Assembly (NCBI GenBank): GCA_016719755.1
Contig: JADJYM010000012.1
Span: forward strand, 129,001-193,000
DNA: 64,000 nt
Direction: 5' to 3'
Source: Novosphingobium sp.
Lineage (GTDB): Bacteria; Pseudomonadota; Alphaproteobacteria; Sphingomonadales; Sphingomonadaceae
Below the pieces are notes generated by a model, which saw only the letters and a list, made by a program, of their open reading frames with translations, was not told where the DNA came from and searched no databases. Shown piece after piece: positions 55,166 through 63,681 of this stretch. The translations under genes were made by a program, and so were the position numbers. Position 1 is the stretch's first letter, and every line of letters begins with the position of its first letter.

Positions 55166-56020
55166 TCAGATGTCCTGCGCGATCCGGCCGTAGAGCTGCG
55201 GGCGGCGATCGCGGAAAAAGCCCATGCCTGCGCGGTGGCGCGCGGCTCGGGTCAGATTCAGGCCATGGACCAGGACGCCGGTTTCCTCAGCGCCGAACTG
55301 CACCACCAGATCGCCCCATTCGTCCGCGATGAATGAATGGCCGTAAAAGCGCTGGCCATCTTCGGTGCCGATCCGGTTGGCGGCGATCACCGGCATGCAG
55401 TTCGAAACCGCATGGCCCTGCATCGCGCGGCGCCACATCCGGCTGGTATCGAGATCGGCGTCATAGGGTTCGGTGCCGATCGCGGTGGGATAGAGCAGCA
55501 CTTCCGCCCCCAGCAGCGCCATCACCCGCGCGCATTCGGGGTACCACTGGTCCCAGCAGATGCCGACGCCGATCCTGGTGCCAAACGCTTCCCACACCTT
55601 GAACCCGTCGTTTCCGGGGCGGAAATAGTACTTTTCCTCATAACCGGGGCCGTCGGGAATGTGGCTTTTGCGATAGGTCCCCGCAATCTCGCCATCCGCG
55701 CCGATCCAGGCGAGGGTGTTGTAGTAGTGGTGCCCGTCACGCTCGAAAAAGCTGGTCGGGATCGCCACCTTCAGCCTGGCCGCAAGGGCGCGCATCGCGA
55801 TTACGGAGGGATGGTCCTCCACCGGGCGCGCCAGTTCGAACAGCGCCTCGTCCTCGTGCTTGCAAAAGTAGGGGCCGGAGAACAGCTCGGGCGGAAGGAT
55901 CACCTGCGCGCCCCGTGCGGCGGCGGCTTCGACCTGGGCGCCAACGGCAGCGATATTCTCGCCCTCGTCGGCCGAGCCGAGCGGCAACTGGAGAGCGGCG
56001 ACGGTAATCATCCTGTCCAT
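55166..56020 (-). CDS. aguB: N-carbamoylputrescine amidase
   Basis: This 284-residue carbon-nitrogen hydrolase converts N-carbamoylputrescine to putrescine. The Glu-Lys-Cys triad is visible: Glu in LPPELFSGPYFCKHED, Lys in RKSHIPDGPGYEEKYYF, Cys in GICWDQWYPECARVM. These segments are specific to AguB. The partner aguA is not in the window. The promoter region at 56132-56163 carries three TTTACAA-type half sites. Confidence 0.92.
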   Translation of the reverse strand: MDRMITVAALQLPLGSADEGENIAAVGAQVEAAAARGAQVILPPELFSGPYFCKHEDEALFELARPVEDHPSVIAMRALAARLKVAIPTSFFERDGHHYYNTLAWIGADGEIAGTYRKSHIPDGPGYEEKYYFRPGNDGFKVWEAFGTRIGVGICWDQWYPECARVMALLGAEVLLYPTAIGTEPYDADLDTSRMWRRAMQGHAVSNCMPVIAANRIGTEDGQRFYGHSFIADEWGDLVVQFGAEETGVLVHGLNLTRAARHRAGMGFFRDRRPQLYGRIAQDI

Positions 56021-56131
56021 GGCCGACGCTTATGTCTCCTTGAACGCGAAGTCCACCAGGGCAGCCCCCGCGATGAGCGAGATTGCGCGGCACACTTAGT
56101 GAATTTATCGACAAGGTCGGCCGAACCATCG

Positions 56132-56163
56132 ATTTACAAATTTACAAACTTAGCTTGTAAATT
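56132..56163. promoter_or_regulatory. Repeat-rich operator upstream of aguB
   Basis: ATTTACAA occurs twice in tandem (56132-56139 and 56140-56147). AATTTACAA at 56139-56147 forms a perfect 9-bp inverted repeat with TTGTAAATT at 56155-56163 across 7 bases. It is in an AT-rich patch within an otherwise GC-rich 179-base gap before aguB. Binding by a polyamine-related or other regulator is inferred. Confidence 0.55.
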
Positions 56164-56199
56164 CGCATACTTGGCAACCGCCCCACTCATTCCCGCAGG

Positions 56200-57063
56200 T
56201 CAGGGACGCTTGCGGAACAGCAGCGTCATCCGGTCACTTTCGCCGATTGCCCGAAGCCGGGCCTTGTCCTCTTCCTTGGCTCCGCGCATCGCAGGCGGCA
56301 GGGTCCAGACGCCGTCGGGCCAGTTGGCCGGATCCTTCGGATTGGCATTGGCCTGGCTCTTGCCGACATAGGTAAAGCCATTGAGTTCCATGAAACGAAT
56401 AACGTCGGCCTCGCGCAGATAGCCCTTGCTGCCATCGCTGTAGCTGTAGGGCGCGTCGGCGCGGGCGCGGTGCTGTTCGATCCCCACCATGCCATCGGGC
56501 TTGAGCAGTTCGCGCATCGCCTTGATCTCGCGGTCGGCGATGTTCCAGCGCATCAGGTTGTGCATCATCCGCATGATCAGGATGCGGTCGAACGTGCCCT
56601 TTTCAGCAGCAGGCACGGCATCAAGCGTGAGGGCGGTGAAACGCTCTGCCGGCTGGCCGGACCAGGTGGCGATGTCCGACGCATACTTTGCCGCGCCATC
56701 GCGGATGCCCTGCTGGGACTTCTCGTTGAAGGCCCCCGAAGTGGGATCGAAATAAAGCCCGACCAGCTTGCCCTTAGGCCCGAGGTACAGCCCCAGCAAA
56801 CGCGAATACCATTCACCGCCGGGGGCATATTCACCCACCTTCATATCCGGCGCGACCTGGAAGAAGGTCAGCGTTTCCGCAGGCTTGCGATACTGATCGC
56901 GGGCACGGTCGGCATCACGGCGGGAATCGGCGACGGCTGCGGAAAGCGCCGGATCGATCTTTGCCGCAGCGGCGGCGGGGCGCTTTTTGCCGGGCGCGGC
57001 ATCGGCGGCGGTCAGCGGCAGAACGAGGCCGAGGGCAAGAACGGGCAGGAACAGGCGGCGCAT
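56200..57063 (-). CDS. Exported methyltransferase-like protein (COG4798 type)
   Basis: This 287-residue protein has a cleavable signal peptide (1-22, ending ADAA). Its domain looks like a SAM-dependent methyltransferase: QVAPDMKVGEYAPGGEWYSRLL, then GTFDRILIMRMMHNL and LLKPDGMVGIEQHRA. An exported SAM enzyme is odd because SAM is not expected in the periplasm. The family is widespread in proteobacteria but uncharacterised. It diverges from msrA. Confidence 0.82.
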   Translation of the reverse strand: MRRLFLPVLALGLVLPLTAADAAPGKKRPAAAAAKIDPALSAAVADSRRDADRARDQYRKPAETLTFFQVAPDMKVGEYAPGGEWYSRLLGLYLGPKGKLVGLYFDPTSGAFNEKSQQGIRDGAAKYASDIATWSGQPAERFTALTLDAVPAAEKGTFDRILIMRMMHNLMRWNIADREIKAMRELLKPDGMVGIEQHRARADAPYSYSDGSKGYLREADVIRFMELNGFTYVGKSQANANPKDPANWPDGVWTLPPAMRGAKEEDKARLRAIGESDRMTLLFRKRP

Positions 57064-57173
57064 GGAGTGTCTCCCGGGGAGGTGGTGTTTCTGCGAATGG
57101 TTCTAGTTTGCACACTGCCGATGACAAGTCCCGGGCAGGTGCCTATTTGGGAAGCCTGGACGAAAGGACGCAA

Positions 57174-57701
57174 ATGGCACAGGCAATTCTCGCAGGCGGC
57201 TGTTTCTGGTGCACCGAGGCGGTGTTCCGCCAGCTCGCCGGGGTTACGGAAGTGGAAAGCGGCTACATCGGCGGGCACGTCGAAAACCCCACCTACAAAC
57301 AGGTATGCAGCGGCACCACCGACCACGCCGAAGCGATCCGGGTGACCTATGATCCCGCGGTGATCTCCTATGCCCAGTTGCTCGACGTGTTCTTCGCCAC
57401 TCACGATCCGACGCAGCTGAACCGTCAGGGAGGCGACATCGGCACCCAGTACCGCTCGGCGATCTTCCTGGTGGACGAAGACCAGCGCGCCGGAGCGGAG
57501 GCCGGGATCGTCCGCGCACAGGCCGAGCATGGCGGGCGCGTGGTGACCACGATCGAAGGCCCGGCGACCTGGTATCCGGCTGAAGACTATCACCAGGAAT
57601 ACTGGGAGGGCGATGGCCAGCGGAACCCCTATTGCCTCGCCGTGATCCCGCCCAAGCTCGCCAAGCTGCACAAGGGATTCGCGGCGCAGCTCAAGGGTTG
57701 A
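57174..57701 (+). CDS. msrA: Peptide-methionine (S)-S-oxide reductase MsrA
   Basis: This 175-residue enzyme reduces methionine sulfoxide in proteins. The active-site signature GGCFWCTEAVF is near residues 8-18, and YHQEYWEG near the C terminus completes the substrate site. ATG at 57174 follows GAAAGGACGC; the longer open frame upstream is antisense to the neighbouring signal peptide. No msrB is near. Confidence 0.95.
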   Translation: MAQAILAGGCFWCTEAVFRQLAGVTEVESGYIGGHVENPTYKQVCSGTTDHAEAIRVTYDPAVISYAQLLDVFFATHDPTQLNRQGGDIGTQYRSAIFLVDEDQRAGAEAGIVRAQAEHGGRVVTTIEGPATWYPAEDYHQEYWEGDGQRNPYCLAVIPPKLAKLHKGFAAQLKG

Positions 57702-57708
57702 GCGCTGT

Positions 57709-58938
57709 TCAGGCGGCCCGCCACCGCGCGATGAAGAACCCGTCGATGCCGCCGGCCTCCGCCAGCATGGCGGGGTCGGTGCGCAGCCAGCCTTGCGCGG
57801 TTGGCGTGAAGCCGGGCACCTCGTCCGCGCGAATGGGATCGGGGGCAAGCGCCACGCGCGCCGCCTGATCCTCGCCCTCCTCGCGCTCAAGCGAGCAGAC
57901 CGCGTAGACCAGCCGCCCGCCGGGAGCGAGCAGCCGCGCGGCGCGGCTCAGCATGGCGGCTTGCAAATGGGCCATTTCCGCGATCTGGCGCGGCCCGATG
58001 CGGTGGAGCACATCCGGATGGCGGCGGCAGGTGCCGGTGGCTGTGCACGGCGCGTCCAGCAGCACGGCATCGAAACGTTCTTCGGTTTCCCACTTAAGCG
58101 CATCGGCAACAACGGTTTCAGCGGAAAGTGAAGTGCGCTTGAGGTTCTGGCTCATGCGCTCCAGCCGCTTGGCGCTCATGTCCAGCGCGGTCACTTGCCA
58201 GCCCTGGGCGGCGAGTTGCAGCGTCTTGCCCCCGGGCGCCGCGCAGAGATCGAGCGCGCGGCGCCCCTCCCCCGCACCAAGCAGCCGCGCGGGCAGGCTG
58301 GCGGCGAGATCCTGCACCCACCAGGCGCCTTCGTCATAGCCGTCAAGGTTCTCGACGGCCGTGCCGCGCGGCAGGCGCACATGACCGGGGAGCAGCGACG
58401 CACCACCCAGCCGCTCGGCCCATTCGGCGGTGCGGGCGGGATCGCGCAGAGTCAGATCGAGCGGGGGCGGCAGAGCGAGTCCGGCGGCAATCGCTTCGGC
58501 CCGCTCACCCCAGCGGGCCGCCGTTTCGGCGGGTAGGGTCGGTGCGGCGGGGAGGACGACGCCACGCTTGACCAGTGTTGAGAACACACCGTGCGCCAGC
58601 CGACGCGGACCGCCGCTCAGCAGCGGCAGGCCCGTGGCGATCACCGCATGCGGCGGCGTATCGAGCCGCAGCCAGCCAGCCAGCATCAGCCGCAGCACGG
58701 CGCGCGGCTTGGCGTCTTCGGGAAGCGGCAGGCGGGTGGCACTGTCAATCAGCGCGTCGAGGTCGGTCAGCCAGCGCAGCGCCTCGGCCGCAAGCGCTCG
58801 GGCCAGCGCCTTGTCTGCCGCGCCGGGCAGGCCCTGAAGCGCGCCGTGGGCTGCGACATCAAGCGTCTCGCCCCGCCGCAGCACGGCATCGAGCAGGCGC
58901 AGCGCCGATCTGCGCGCGGGAAGGCCGGGAATGTCCAT
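57709..58938 (-). CDS. rsmB: RsmB-type 16S rRNA (cytosine-5) methyltransferase
   Basis: This 409-residue protein has an N-terminal NusB-like helical domain (about 1-130) and a C-terminal NOL1/NOP2/sun methyltransferase domain. SAM motif DLCAAPGGKTLQLA is near 225-238. The two cysteines of the family are in LDAPCTATGTCRRHPD and VCSLEREEGE. The known activity is C5 methylation of C967. It converges with msrA and diverges from the SDHAF4-like gene. Confidence 0.9.
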   Translation of the reverse strand: MDIPGLPARRSALRLLDAVLRRGETLDVAAHGALQGLPGAADKALARALAAEALRWLTDLDALIDSATRLPLPEDAKPRAVLRLMLAGWLRLDTPPHAVIATGLPLLSGGPRRLAHGVFSTLVKRGVVLPAAPTLPAETAARWGERAEAIAAGLALPPPLDLTLRDPARTAEWAERLGGASLLPGHVRLPRGTAVENLDGYDEGAWWVQDLAASLPARLLGAGEGRRALDLCAAPGGKTLQLAAQGWQVTALDMSAKRLERMSQNLKRTSLSAETVVADALKWETEERFDAVLLDAPCTATGTCRRHPDVLHRIGPRQIAEMAHLQAAMLSRAARLLAPGGRLVYAVCSLEREEGEDQAARVALAPDPIRADEVPGFTPTAQGWLRTDPAMLAEAGGIDGFFIARWRAA

Positions 58939-58992
58939 GCGCTGCCCCTATAGGCAATTGCATTGCAGGACCAGCCAGCGCATGGAATTGCC

Positions 58993-59160
58993 ATGATCAA
59001 GCGCGCCACCCAGCGGCCCCAGCCCTTCGCCAAGCCCGCGCACTGGAGCAACGACCCCGTGCCCCAGCCCGCCCCGGCCAAGGACGAGCCCGATCCCGAC
59101 GGCCTGCCCCCCACCCGCTATGGCGATTGGGTAAAAAAGGGCATCGCCATCGATTTCTGA
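58993..59160 (+). CDS. DUF1674 / succinate dehydrogenase assembly factor 4-like protein
   Basis: This 55-residue protein has the C-terminal DUF1674 signature RYGDWVKKGIAIDF after a Pro-rich middle. The family includes eukaryotic SDHAF4, which protects the flavinated SdhA during assembly of succinate dehydrogenase. ATG at 58993 is chosen because it gives the family start; no sdh genes are adjacent. Confidence 0.88.
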   Translation: MIKRATQRPQPFAKPAHWSNDPVPQPAPAKDEPDPDGLPPTRYGDWVKKGIAIDF

Positions 59161-59181
59161 GGGCGGTTTGCTAAACTGCCC
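59161..59181. terminator. Short hairpin between convergent genes
   Basis: GGGCGGTTT (59161-59169) pairs with AAACTGCCC (59173-59181), one G-U pair in RNA, across three bases. It starts right at the stop of the DUF1674 gene and ends 43 bases before the aminotransferase stop. No T run follows, so efficiency is uncertain. Confidence 0.5.
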
Positions 59182-59223
59182 GTCTGCGCTCGATAAGAAC
59201 GGCGGTTGGTAGCCGGGACCGGA

Positions 59224-60351
59224 TCAGAACACAGCGTCAAACGCCGATTCCAGCCGCTTCACGCTTGCCGCCACGTCCCCCAGCTTGTCGAGCCCGAACA
59301 GGCCGAGCCGGAAACTGCGGTACTCCGCGCCTTCGTCGATCATCAGCGGCACGCCCGCCGCGATCTGGAGGCCCCGCGCGGCAAACTTCTTCCCGTTCTG
59401 GATCTCCGGATCAGCGGTGTAGCTGACCACCACGCCCGGCGCCTCGAAGCCTTCCGCCGCGACCGACTGCACACCGCGCGCCTTCAGCAGGGCGCGCACT
59501 GCCCGGCCCTGTTCCCACTGCGCATCGCGCGCCTTGTCCAGCCCGAAGGCGATTGTCTCGTGCATCGTGTCACGAAACGCGCGCAAGGCGTCGGTTGGCA
59601 TGGTGGCGTGGTAGGCGTGACCGCCACCAAGGTAGGCCTCCATGATCGCCACCCAACGGTTAAGGTCCATTGCAAAGCTGGTCGACTGCGCTGCGCGGCA
59701 TACTTCCAGAGCGGCATCGTTCATCATCACCAGCCCCGCGCAGGGCTGCGCCGACCAGCCCTTTTGCGGAGCGGAAACCAGCACGTCGACGCCCAGCGCG
59801 GCCATGTCGATCCACACGCAGCCCGAGGCCACGCAATCGAGCACGAACAGCCCGCCAGCGCGGTGCACCGCCTGGGCCACCGCCGCGATATAGGCATCGG
59901 GCAGGATGATCCCGCTCGCCGTCTCGACATGAGGGGCGAAGACCACTTGCGGCTTTTCCGCCTCGATTGCGGCGACCACTTCCTCGATCGGCGCGGGGGC
60001 AAACGGCGCGGTCGGCCCATCCCCGATGCGCCGCGCCTTGAGCACGGTTTCGCTGGCCGGAATGCTACCCGCCTCGAAGATCTGGCTCCAGCGGTAGGAG
60101 AAGAAACCGTTGCGGATCACCATCACGCGCCTGGCGGTGGCGAACTGACGCGCGACGCTTTCCATCGCATAGGAGCCGCCGCCCGGCACCACCACCGCGC
60201 GGCTGGCCTTGTAGACATCGGTCAGCCCGGCGTGAATGTCGCGCATGACCTGCTGGAACGCGGCGCTCATGTGGTTGAGCGAGCGGTCGGTGAAGACCAC
60301 CGAGAATTCGAGCAAGCCGTCAGGGTCGATTCCGGGATTGAGGCCGGGCAT
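59224..60351 (-). CDS. Class V aminotransferase (alanine/serine--glyoxylate type)
   Basis: This 375-residue PLP fold type I enzyme has VVPGGGSYAMESVARQF near the N terminus, VDxxAS-like LDCVASGCVWIDMAALGVDVLVSAPQKGWSAQP with the PLP lysine (Lys in PQKGW), and a standard C-terminal small domain. This pattern fits alanine--glyoxylate or serine--pyruvate aminotransferases. The exact amino donor cannot be told. It lies 17 bases after hemH on the same strand. Confidence 0.88.
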   Translation of the reverse strand: MPGLNPGIDPDGLLEFSVVFTDRSLNHMSAAFQQVMRDIHAGLTDVYKASRAVVVPGGGSYAMESVARQFATARRVMVIRNGFFSYRWSQIFEAGSIPASETVLKARRIGDGPTAPFAPAPIEEVVAAIEAEKPQVVFAPHVETASGIILPDAYIAAVAQAVHRAGGLFVLDCVASGCVWIDMAALGVDVLVSAPQKGWSAQPCAGLVMMNDAALEVCRAAQSTSFAMDLNRWVAIMEAYLGGGHAYHATMPTDALRAFRDTMHETIAFGLDKARDAQWEQGRAVRALLKARGVQSVAAEGFEAPGVVVSYTADPEIQNGKKFAARGLQIAAGVPLMIDEGAEYRSFRLGLFGLDKLGDVAASVKRLESAFDAVF

Positions 60352-60368
60352 GGTAAATCTCCTGAAAG

Positions 60369-61388
60369 TCAGATCCAGCCGGCGAGTTCGCGGCGGACGA
60401 GGGTTTCGAGCATGGCCATTCCGGCCGGGGAAGTGTTGAGGCAGGACAGGGCGGCAAAATTCGTGCCGCCGCCCTCCACGAACTGTTCCTTGCCCCGGAT
60501 CGCCAGTTCCTCCAGCGTTTCAAGGCAGTCCGCGGAAAAGCCCGGCGCGGCGATGGCCATGCGGCGGGTGCCTTTCGCGGCCTCGGAAGCGATCACCGCG
60601 TCGGTCGCTGGTTCCAGCCACTTGGCCCGGCCAAAGCGCGACTGGAAAGTGACTTCGATCCTCAGGTCAGGGAAATCCCCGGCCAGCGCCTCGGTCAAGA
60701 GCCGCGCGGTCTTGCGGCACTGGCAGTGATAGGGATCGCCCAGGTGCAGGGTGCGCTCGGGCATACCGTGAAATGACAGCAGCAGCACTTCGGGCACAAA
60801 CGGCAACGCGGCAAGCTGGCGCGCGGTATCATCGCGCAACGCGGCGATGTGCGCCGGATCGTCGTAATAGGGCGGCAGGGTGCGGATCGCGGGTTGCCAG
60901 CGCATCGCCGCCAGCTGCGCACCCAGCGCATCGTGCGAGGAGGCGGTGGTTGCGCCAGAATACTGCGGATAAAGCGGGGCGATCAGGATCCGCTCGCAAC
61001 CCGCATCCTTGAGCGCCTGAACTTCGGCCCCCAGCGCGGGATTGCCATAGCGCATCGCCCAGCGCACCACTGCCGCATCGCCCAGCCGCTCCTGCAAGGC
61101 CGCTGCCTGCGCGCGGGTGATCGAGGCCAGCGGCGAGCCGTGTTCGGTCCAGACCTGGCTGTAGGCATGGGCGCTCTTCCTAGGGCGGGTGTTGAGGATG
61201 ATCCCGTTGAGGATCGGCCACCAGACGAGGCGCGGGATCTCCACGACACGCGGGTCAGACAGGAATTGCTTAAGGTAACGCCGAACCGCAGCCGGGGTCG
61301 GCGCGTCGGGCGTGCCGAGGTTGACCAGCAACACGCCCACACGGGACGGCTGGACGGACGGATGACCGGCGGGAAGCACGGCGGACAT
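60369..61388 (-). CDS. hemH: Ferrochelatase
   Basis: This 339-residue enzyme inserts Fe2+ into protoporphyrin IX, the last heme step. Motifs are VLLVNLGTPDAPT near the start, LLSFHGMPERTLHLGDPYHCQC with the conserved catalytic His, and the C-terminal APGFSADCLETLEELAIRG containing the conserved Glu residues. ATG at 61388 has AGGAGAG upstream; a TTG eight codons earlier is not needed. It lies 4 bases from the stop of the next gene upstream. Confidence 0.95.
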   Translation of the reverse strand: MSAVLPAGHPSVQPSRVGVLLVNLGTPDAPTPAAVRRYLKQFLSDPRVVEIPRLVWWPILNGIILNTRPRKSAHAYSQVWTEHGSPLASITRAQAAALQERLGDAAVVRWAMRYGNPALGAEVQALKDAGCERILIAPLYPQYSGATTASSHDALGAQLAAMRWQPAIRTLPPYYDDPAHIAALRDDTARQLAALPFVPEVLLLSFHGMPERTLHLGDPYHCQCRKTARLLTEALAGDFPDLRIEVTFQSRFGRAKWLEPATDAVIASEAAKGTRRMAIAAPGFSADCLETLEELAIRGKEQFVEGGGTNFAALSCLNTSPAGMAMLETLVRRELAGWI

Positions 61389-61392
61389 GATC

Positions 61393-63666
61393 TCAAATCT
61401 CTCCTGCGCCAAGCGGCAGCGAATGGAGCCGGGTTCCCCCGGCGGAAAACAGGGCGTTGGCGATAGCCGGCGGGGCTATCACCGCGCCAAGCTCGCCGGG
61501 ATCGAACGGCTCGGCTTCGCTATCGATGAACTCCACCTCGATCTCGGGGCAATCGGCCAGCAGCGGCAGACCGAGCAGGCCAATCCGGCCCGTCAGCGGC
61601 AGGCCATCGCCATAGGCGGTGGAAGACCCGCGCGCCAGCCCCATGCCGAACACCAGACCGCCCTCGATCTGCTGGCGGGCAATGTCGACGTTGACGATCC
61701 GGCCGATGTCGGCAACCGCCGTCAGCTTGTCGACCCGGATGCCGCGTTCATCGCGCCGGGCCGAGGCGACCAGCGCGATCCGGCCCTCGCGGCGGCCAAG
61801 GGTCATGCGGTGGCAGGCGATCCCCTGCCCGCTGCCCCCGGCACCGCCACCCCATTCGGCCAGGCTTGCCGCCCGCTGAAGGCACTGGGCAAGCTTCAGG
61901 TCCTGGCCCAGCATGGCCATGCGATAGGACATCGGCTCACGCCCAGACCGCTGGGCCAGTTCGTCGATGAAGGTTTCGATCAGGAAGCAACCGATGCCGT
62001 GCGAATTGCCGCGCAGCCGCCCGGTGGGCAGACCGATGCCGACCGGCACGTGCTCGACCACAAGATGCTCGATGCCATAGACCGGGACCATGCCCTCCAT
62101 CGCCAATGGATCGGACGCTTCCTGCGCCGACAGCGCGTCCTGCGGGCTTTCGCCTTCCAGCAGCCGCGCGGCAAATTCGCGAGTGGTCGCGGGCATGGCA
62201 ACGCGCACTTTCAGCGCGGTCAGGCTGCCTTCCGGCCCGGTCCGCGCCGCCAGCACGGCGCGCGCCGGAGTGCGGGGCAGGCCCGCGACCTGTTCCTGCC
62301 AGCGCGACCAGACCAGTTGCACCGGTCGGCCCACCTCGCGCGCGATCAGCGCGGCCTCGGCGGCGTGGGGATGTTCCAGCCGGGCATCGAAGCTGCCCCC
62401 GGCGGGCATCGGATAAAGCACCACCGCGTCGATCCCGATCCCCAGCGCGTCGGCGGCCGCACGGCGCGCGGCCTGCGGGGCCTGGCTGGCGATCCACAGC
62501 TCCAGCTTGCCATCGGCATAGCGCGCGGTGGCGCTCGCAGTTTCGAGGCCGCCATGGAGCGCGGGGAACACGCCGTAATTGGCAACGTGTTCGAACTTGC
62601 TGGACAGCCATTCATCCGGATCGCCCGCCTCGGCAATGCGGGTGGCATCGCCGCGCCGCAGCGCCTCTTCCAGTCGCTGGGTGACAGTGCCGCTTTCCGC
62701 GCGTTGTTCTGCGGCAAAGCGCGGGGCGATCCGCTTCAGCGCCTGTTCGGCGGCCCACCAGGTTGGCGCGACGGCGGCCAGCCAGTCCGGCCCCGCGACC
62801 ATCCCGACCAGCCCGAGCGAACGGGCCTGCGCATCGCCTGTGTCAATTTCCCCGCTCAGCTTCGTCTCGCCATGCGGGCCATGGCGGATCGCGGCATAGA
62901 CCATGTCAGGCAGGCGCACGTCGCCCGCGAAGGCGAGCGAGCCGTCAACCTTGGCCGGCAGGTCAAGCCGGGGATAGCGCAGCGTCGCCCCCGCCGGGAA
63001 CTGCGCCGCGCGCTCGGCCGGAGCTTCGGGGCGCAGCACGGCCGGCCTGGGCGGGCTGAAGCCAGCTGCCGCTTCGACCAATTCGCCGAAAGCAGCGCGG
63101 GTCTTGCCGTGGGTCACGAAGCCGCCCTGCACTTCGCATTCCTCCCAGGCCACGCCCCAGCGGTCAGCGGCGGCCTGAGCCAGCATCGCCCGCGCACTGG
63201 CGGCGGCGATCCGGGCGGGCAGTTCATGCGCGGCCAGCGCGGTGCCATCGGCGCTGACCGTAAAGGCCTCTCGCTCCGCAAAGCGCCGGGCGAGCAGGCT
63301 GTCCTCTCCTCCGGCCAGGCCGGGAAACAGCGGCATCCACAGTGGCGCCCAGCGCGCGGCGAGCGGAACATTGGCATAGGCCCCGCTCACCGGCGCGGGC
63401 TCGACCGCCACCTGCCGCCAGTCCGCGCCCAGCTCCATCGCCACGATCTGCGGGATCAGGGTGGAAATGCCCTGTCCCGCCTCAAGTTCCGGCACGGCGA
63501 CGGTGACCACGCCGTCCCTGCCGATTTTCAGCCAGGCGTTGAAGGCGTGCTCCCCCTCGCCCGCGACCAGCGGAGGGGCGAAACGGCGCGGGGTCAGCGC
63601 CCAGGCGACCAGCAGGCCGCCGGTCGCCCCGGTCCCCAGCAGCACGCCCCGGCGCGAGATGTGCAT
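61393..63666 (-). CDS. Divergent molybdopterin-binding subunit (second, orphan large subunit)
   Basis: This 757-residue protein has a twin-arginine signal (MHISRRGVLLGTGATGG) and aligns throughout with the large subunit at 50167-52416. Differences matter: the Moco loop GGGFGRR of that subunit is GGSFDARL here, and the end has GELGAVIAPPAIANALF, keeping the catalytic-type Glu. No 2Fe-2S subunit gene is next to it; hemH and an Mrp/ApbC ATPase gene flank it on the same strand. It may share the small subunit from the other operon, or be a non-molybdenum variant. Both are inference. Confidence 0.82.
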   Translation of the reverse strand: MHISRRGVLLGTGATGGLLVAWALTPRRFAPPLVAGEGEHAFNAWLKIGRDGVVTVAVPELEAGQGISTLIPQIVAMELGADWRQVAVEPAPVSGAYANVPLAARWAPLWMPLFPGLAGGEDSLLARRFAEREAFTVSADGTALAAHELPARIAAASARAMLAQAAADRWGVAWEECEVQGGFVTHGKTRAAFGELVEAAAGFSPPRPAVLRPEAPAERAAQFPAGATLRYPRLDLPAKVDGSLAFAGDVRLPDMVYAAIRHGPHGETKLSGEIDTGDAQARSLGLVGMVAGPDWLAAVAPTWWAAEQALKRIAPRFAAEQRAESGTVTQRLEEALRRGDATRIAEAGDPDEWLSSKFEHVANYGVFPALHGGLETASATARYADGKLELWIASQAPQAARRAAADALGIGIDAVVLYPMPAGGSFDARLEHPHAAEAALIAREVGRPVQLVWSRWQEQVAGLPRTPARAVLAARTGPEGSLTALKVRVAMPATTREFAARLLEGESPQDALSAQEASDPLAMEGMVPVYGIEHLVVEHVPVGIGLPTGRLRGNSHGIGCFLIETFIDELAQRSGREPMSYRMAMLGQDLKLAQCLQRAASLAEWGGGAGGSGQGIACHRMTLGRREGRIALVASARRDERGIRVDKLTAVADIGRIVNVDIARQQIEGGLVFGMGLARGSSTAYGDGLPLTGRIGLLGLPLLADCPEIEVEFIDSEAEPFDPGELGAVIAPPAIANALFSAGGTRLHSLPLGAGEI

Positions 63667-63681
63667 GGCCCCGGCCTGCTC

